Positions 30,138 to 34,626 of a stretch of DNA of 34,626 bases are shown here, piece by piece. Numbering within the stretch: the first letter of the stretch is position 1; every line of letters begins with the position of its first letter. The stretch comes from Nemertoderma westbladi (taxonomy: Eukaryota > Xenacoelomorpha > Nemertodermatida > Nemertodermatidae), in NCBI GenBank assembly GCA_032718475.1, contig JAUCBJ010005323.1, forward strand, positions 1 to 34,626. The letters run 5' to 3'. A program made the translations under genes and the position numbers. The notes below the pieces were generated by a model. The model had not been told where the DNA came from. It did not search any database and saw only the letters and a program-made list of their open reading frames with translations.

Positions 30138-31493
30138 GTTGGAACTATTTTTGAACTCATTGAAACTATTTGTTCATTTACTACTACACTGTTGTTTTTT
30201 TTTTGTACGTCTGAGGATATATATGAAGCAAGAAACAGATACGACTTCAGAAAGGATTTGCGGCGTCCATATAACCTAGCAACCGTATATATATGTAACC
30301 TAGCAATGTGATGTGTATATATGTAACTTAGCAACATGATGTATGTAATGTAACCTAGCAACACTGATACGGGCGACAACTGACATATGATAAACTATTA
30401 TAAAATGGTGACAATTTCTGTTGTATGAAACTACGAGTGCAAAATCGGATGCATACATTTCCGCATCAGCTAATTACGTAAATCATGGTACTGGAACTAA
30501 ACGTTGAATAAACTTTAATGCTGAGGGCGCAAACGCGTGAGCTGGTCACCATGCCAGGGGACGTGGTATAGCCCAAACAAACTTTATGTATACTTATTAT
30601 TATGGTGGTGATATCAGTTTCAATTAATCTCGCTAATGAATCTCGCTAACGCTAATTACTACTAAATAATTGGATTGTCGGGGTCTAACGTGGCACAGAC
30701 ATGACAGTGACGGGGGACTTATGTAGTTCAGGATGATTTCATTGTAACATTCATAAAACGTAACTAATATCATTCATTTTACTTTTTAATGCAACTTCGA
30801 TGATGGATTAACTAAGTAACCCATATAGTCTACATCGAGAGGAGGCCTTGGCGCAACATGGTGGCGGGACATTCAAACTCAAACTGAAAGATTTCTCATC
30901 TATCAACGAACTCATGAGCGAACATGGTGACTGATAAAACGGCGATGGTGGACTCAATCACGAACTCTGGTGGACTCAACCTCGAACTCTATGGTGGAAT
31001 CAATCTCGAACTCTAGAGTCAGAACTCGGTGAAGGATTGGTTAACATGTTCGGTCACTTTGTAGAACGTTATTTGTACTATCTATATATACGTCTATCTG
31101 TAGTTTATCTACTGATATTGTTATTTTCTGATTAAGTTTGGTGTTATGTACTTACCGGAATTATTTTCTATGTAATAACTTGTAATTTGGTGCTATATAC
31201 TTACCGGCATTGTTCTTTTTCGTAATAACTTGTGTGCACGGTGCACGGATTGTTATTTTTGGGGGGCTTAGTTAGGCTGAGTAAGGGAATGGGGTAACCA
31301 CATAGACACAGCGGGTGGGGTGTTCTTACACAATCTTGTAAACAAATTTCGCGGCCAAAGGGGGGTTTAAAAAAAATTGAAAGATTTACTTTCAGTTTGA
31401 AAATAGCTTAGGGAAGTGCAGTTATCCTTTGATGCTGTATCTTTGGGTTTATAAAAAATAATTTTTTTCAAAAAAATATTTTTTAGGGTGCAC
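30138..31493 (+). other. 3' untranslated region of element B with short tandem repeats
   Basis: 1.36 kb without a gene. Three local tandem arrays: TATATGTAACCTAGCAA-type units about four times (30287-30362), GGTGGACTCAATCWCGAACTC-type units three times (about 30948-31017), and about 62-bp units with TACTTACCGGMATT twice (about 31138-31230). No clear polypurine tract abuts the LTR; AAAGGGGGGTTTAAAAAAAA at about 31359 is the closest candidate. Confidence 0.55.
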
Positions 31494-31915
31494 TGTATTG
31501 TCCATCCTCTCTCCAATAAGCTTTTCGCGAACTAATATGCATTCCATTTATATTTACTGGTGATATCTACTTAGCAACGAAATCTTAGGCCCATAATATT
31601 ATTGTGCGATTATATTTGCTCTGATTAGAGGTAGCCTTTAGCTTTGGTTCCGGCGCCTAACAAACTCGATAATTAATAGCCGAGCCAATAGCAGGGGTTT
31701 ATACTTAGTTTAATGTTACACTTCATACAACAGGTTGACCTCTGTACAGAGTAGCTCCCATAAGTATAGTACACTCTATTTCTCAGGTGTCATTAATTCA
31801 CGTTGTCAGTATGTAGGTAGCTAGCTTGTCGGTTTGTGCTGTCATCTATTTAGCAGTGCAGTACGGTACTTTGGCCATCTAAGGCCTACAGTCATAGCGG
31901 TCACTAACCCCGACA
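31494..31915 (+). repeat. 3' LTR of element B
   Basis: 422 bp, starts TGTATTGTCCATCC and ends CCCCGACA. It is followed by CGGAT, the second copy of the target duplication, and then by the remaining 3' end of the U2 LINE. Confidence 0.93.
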
Positions 31916-32032
31916 CGGATGATCTTGCAAATGTCATGGAGATAGGGAGTTGCGGCGGCGCAATTTTGTCGACAAACCGGCACAGCATTCTTAAAATGCA
32001 GCTGCAATGCAGGATGCCGATCCTAGTAGTAG
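31916..32032 (+). pseudogene. 3' end of U2 LINE fossil, right of element B
   Basis: GATGATCTTGCAAATGTCATGG to CCGATCCTAGTAGTAG corresponds to the end of the LINE (ADDLANVMGDREL region of the intact protein and its 3' end). It completes the truncated LINE that starts at 21488. Confidence 0.88.
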
Positions 32033-32157
32033 AAATCTTGCGTTGCGAGGATTCCAAATATGTAACAATGTTTGAATTTTCGTTAAGAAATAGATGATAT
32101 AATAGGCGTTACATACAAGGTATCAGATAGTATTTCCAGGTCTATCTTTTACCTGGG

Positions 32158-32225
32158 CCTCTAGCTGAATGGTTAGAGCGTACTACTTCCAACCCGGAGG
32201 TCATTAAGTTCGATCCAACCTGCAC
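32158..32225 (+). repeat. tRNA-derived (SINE-like) module, copy 2
   Basis: Second copy of 2261-2325 with A-box CTAGCTGAATGGTTAGAGCG (32161-32180) and B-box AGTTCGATCC (32208-32217). The A-box is slightly closer to consensus here (TAGC rather than TCGC). Confidence 0.6.
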
Positions 32226-32886
32226 GTCCTTGCTGACTTTCCAAATTGGTAATTTGTCGCTAAACATGTGAAATGAAGTCATAACAATGGTATCCAAAGA
32301 TTCTATCACTTTATTTTTTCATATTTACGTTGTTCAAAAAGCCATTTTGGCACCCCTTTCGGTTGGCGCCAAGGGAAAGGTACCTTACCCCCTACTCCCC
32401 CCTCCCCTTCTGCTCCTCTCCCACCCCACCCCCCCCCCCCCCCCCCCCCCTCCTCTAGCTACGCCTTAGCGTCATAGCCTTGGAAACTGTATTTGTTGTT
32501 CCAATGGAATGCAGCCTCGTCCAAATGCAACGTGGGATTGTTATCCTTAAACACGTTATCCAATGAGATCACGTTTAAATGTGCAGACGTACAACGGATA
32601 GATAATTATATCTAAGTTGTTCTATTGCGTGGTATCTTATGATGGAATGCGTTGCGATTATATAAAATTAGTTTGTTACTGCGGATATATGGCGCCAAAC
32701 AGAGTACAGAACAGACAGAAACTGTGTAGTTATAGTTTAGCTGAAGCTGGTTTCAATGGCTGATAGGAATGTGTTACAATCATTTCTAATTATTTTCACA
32801 TTAAACACATGTGTTAAATCGCTCACACACAATTGTATACTGTAGTTTTCCCTTTTCCTTTCTATAAGGGTGTAAATGTTACGCCG

Positions 32887-33520
32887 ACACACGACAACCT
32901 GCAGCAGACACCGACAGCAGACAACCCCTTCAACCAACAGCAGACTACGAAAGCGGATAATCGAAAGCAGACAACCGACTGCAGACAACGGACAGCAGAT
33001 AACGACAGCAGGCAACGGCAACAGACTAACAACAGCAGTCTAACGACAGCAGACAACCGACAGCAGACAACCGACAGCAGAAACAGCAGACAAACGACTG
33101 TTGACAACGGACAGCAGAAACCGACAAAAGGAACCAACAGCAGACAACCGACAGCAGAAACAGCAGACAAACGACTGCTGACAACGGACATCACAAACCG
33201 ACAAAAGGAACCAACAGCAGATAACCGACAGCAGAAACAGCAGACAAACGACAGCCGAAACTGACAGAAGAGAAACGACAACAGCACACCGACAGCAACA
33301 ACCGATAACAGCAACCGACAGCAGAAACCAACAGCAGACAGAAACAGCAGATAACGACTGCAGATAACCAACAGCAGACAACGCCAGCAGACTAACAACA
33401 GCAGACAATCGACAGCAGACAACCGTCCCGCAGAGAACCCACAGAAGACAACCGACAGCAGACAACCCTTCATTAGACAACCGAAATCAGAAAGCAGACC
33501 ACCGACAGCAGGCCCATGTC
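32887..33520 (+). repeat. CAGACAAC-type degenerate minisatellite, copy 2
   Basis: Array of CGACAGCAGACAAC-like units with a higher-order pattern: a block including AACGGACAGCAGAAACCGAC recurs at about 33104 and 33181. It is longer than the copy at 2955-3305, so the array has expanded or contracted since duplication. Minus-strand open frames across it (to 203 residues) are artefacts of the repeat. Confidence 0.85.
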
Positions 33521-34626
33521 AAAAATTCCCATGGTAACCATTGTCGCCGCGCTGCCAAGTTTGTTACAGAAACGGTTTTTAATGGTCTTCTTGATTGCCG
33601 TTCAAGTTCATTTATATTTATTCCCAATTAAACAACAAATTAAACAAAAATTAAATGCAATATAAGAAAAGAAATGGAGGAGACAGCGTGTAGCGCAATA
33701 GCAGCACTAGTGTACGCTGCCACTCTAAAAAACAAATACATATTTGGTAATAATAAAAATGGCGCACTGCAGGTTATCGTATCCGTTAAAGTATTCAGAG
33801 AAGAAAGATATATCACTATCCAGCCCTCACCCGGTTCCACTTTTTTCTCCTCCCAGAGATATTTCAATAGTGTTACCCGAAGGAAGACATTAATAACATC
33901 TGGAAAATATAAATCACTGTGTTTTTGAACTATCGTGGAAAGGTTGTAGAAGTCCGTAAAGTACAAGTCGTTGTAAGACCGTGTTTTATGTGAGCTATAT
34001 TGAGTCAGTCATCATGACCGAGAAACCAAAACAATAAGCAAGCCCCAATGTTACTCACTAAGTTTTTAGTCCCATGCAACTCACACCAGTCGCTGGCTGC
34101 ATCACTATCCCCAACTCATCCCCTCCCTGTTCCTGTCCTTTATTCAGCACAACTCGCATGTACGTTCTGTCTTACCCACTACCAACATGACCTCCCAAGA
34201 ACCGTCACAGACACTACCCTGCCCTGAAGTCTGCTCCATATGAACCGTGTTAGCGAATTCAATTCCGCTAACCACCCCATAAAGTTGGACAATCAGGGCC
34301 TTTAAGCAATATTGGGGAGTACGAGGTTGATTGCCAATCAACCTCGTATCACCCCCAATAAACGGGGACGACAAACCCCAAAGGGCCTCACACAATAGAG
34401 GTCAGAGGTTACACCTCCGGGAGAGAGAGAGTGACAGTAGTGGGGGGGAAAACACTCCCAGAGAGATGGGAGGGCGAGAATTAGGGTATCAGCCAATGGG
34501 GGGACAGGAGAGGCATCAGCTAGGTAATAGGGCCAACATAACGTATATTACCGGTTGGTGTTTCTCATATTGTTTCAGTTTACTCAGTCACTCAGTCATG
34601 GCAGTACGGTGACATTTTAAGACCGT
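33521..34626. other. Right flank, no confirmed gene
   Basis: Unique-looking sequence. One short plus frame (33674-33928, 84 residues, MEETACSAIAALVYAATLKN) has fairly balanced composition and an ATG in AAGAAATGGAGG context, so it could be a first exon or a fragment of an element, but I do not recognise it. Further right the sequence is GA-rich (34417-34480) with a palindrome at 34320-34348. Confidence 0.4.
34311..34359. repeat. Palindrome / hairpin
   Basis: TACGAGGTTGATTG (34320-34333) and its exact reverse complement CAATCAACCTCGTA (34335-34348) are separated by one C. Outer flanks ATTGGGG and CCCCAAT extend the pairing with a small mismatch. This is far longer than chance would give. It may be a recombination or replication-derived inverted repeat, or the tip of an inverted-repeat element. 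Confidence 0.85.

Larger units (their letters stand above)
22442..31915 (+). mobile_element. Element B: BEL/Pao-type LTR retrotransposon, non-autonomous and decayed (9,474 bp)
   Basis: Two LTRs (22442-22858 and 31494-31915), both TGTATTGTCC...CCCCGACA, flanked by the 5-bp target duplication CGGAT (22437-22441 and 31916-31920). Taking out the element restores the LINE sequence of unit U2 (compare 2015-2030 in U1), proving the boundaries. Inside are a 2.5-kb leader, gag (25412-28021), integrase and DUF5641-like region (28128-30137) and a 1.36-kb 3' untranslated region. Protease, RT and RNase H are absent: gag is joined to the end of pol with only about 100 bp between. A further LINE splits the integrase. 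Integrase plus DUF5641 and the 5-bp duplication fit BEL/Pao. Confidence 0.93.
32033..33520 (+). repeat. Repeat unit U, copy 2, right part
   Basis: Follows 2142-3305 closely: same GTAACAATGTTTGAATTTTCG region, tRNA-like module, C tract (22 C at 32429-32450 versus about 13 in U1), a non-coding middle and then the minisatellite. The array here is about twice as long (32887-33520). The unit fades at about 33520 into unrelated sequence. Confidence 0.82.

Overview
The window is a eukaryotic, almost certainly animal, genomic region made nearly entirely of transposable elements nested in and next to one another. I find no convincing host gene, no intact RNA gene and no bacterial or archaeal gene structure. 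The families present (BEL/Pao-type LTR elements, an RTE-like LINE with one endonuclease-RT ORF, a deleted LINE of a second family, tRNA-derived modules, AT-rich leaders, minisatellites) suggest an invertebrate metazoan. The species cannot be fixed from this sequence.

Layout. (1) 1-928: non-coding flank with a long C tract. (2) 929-3305: repeat unit U1, made of a 5'-truncated LINE, a tRNA-like promoter module, a C tract and a CAGACAAC-type minisatellite. (3) 3306-4599: a broken BEL-like gag on the minus strand, headed by a 430-bp repeat (S). (4) about 4600-20442: element A, an unusual BEL-like element on the plus strand. It has a damaged 5' terminal repeat, a 1.9-kb leader and one long decayed frame for gag, three zinc knuckles and a DSG aspartic protease. 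Where reverse transcriptase, RNase H and integrase are expected, there is instead an unrecognised protein of about 1,100 residues (ORF-X) with its own three CCHC-like clusters and a basic tail. Element A ends in a candidate 1.5-kb 3' LTR whose two ends are inverted repeats of each other. (5) 14610-18368: an intact LINE (1,105-residue endonuclease-RT, minus strand) inserted in the 3' part of ORF-X and flanked by an approximately 299-bp duplication of the target. (6) 21284-22441 plus 31921-33520: unit U2, a second copy of U1, split by element B. (7) 22442-31915: element B, a 9.47-kb BEL/Pao element with 417/422-bp LTRs and a 5-bp CGGAT target duplication. It has gag, integrase and a DUF5641-like C-terminus but no protease, RT or RNase H, and its integrase is itself split by an internally deleted LINE. 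(8) 33521-34626: right flank with a near-perfect palindrome.

Relative order, by inference: the truncated LINE within the U unit is oldest, the U unit was then duplicated, and element B later entered U2. Element A decayed and the intact LINE landed in it, probably recently. Neither LTR element shown here could replicate on its own: A has gag and protease without RT, and B has gag and integrase without RT. Both would have depended on enzymes supplied in trans. The most interesting object is ORF-X of element A.
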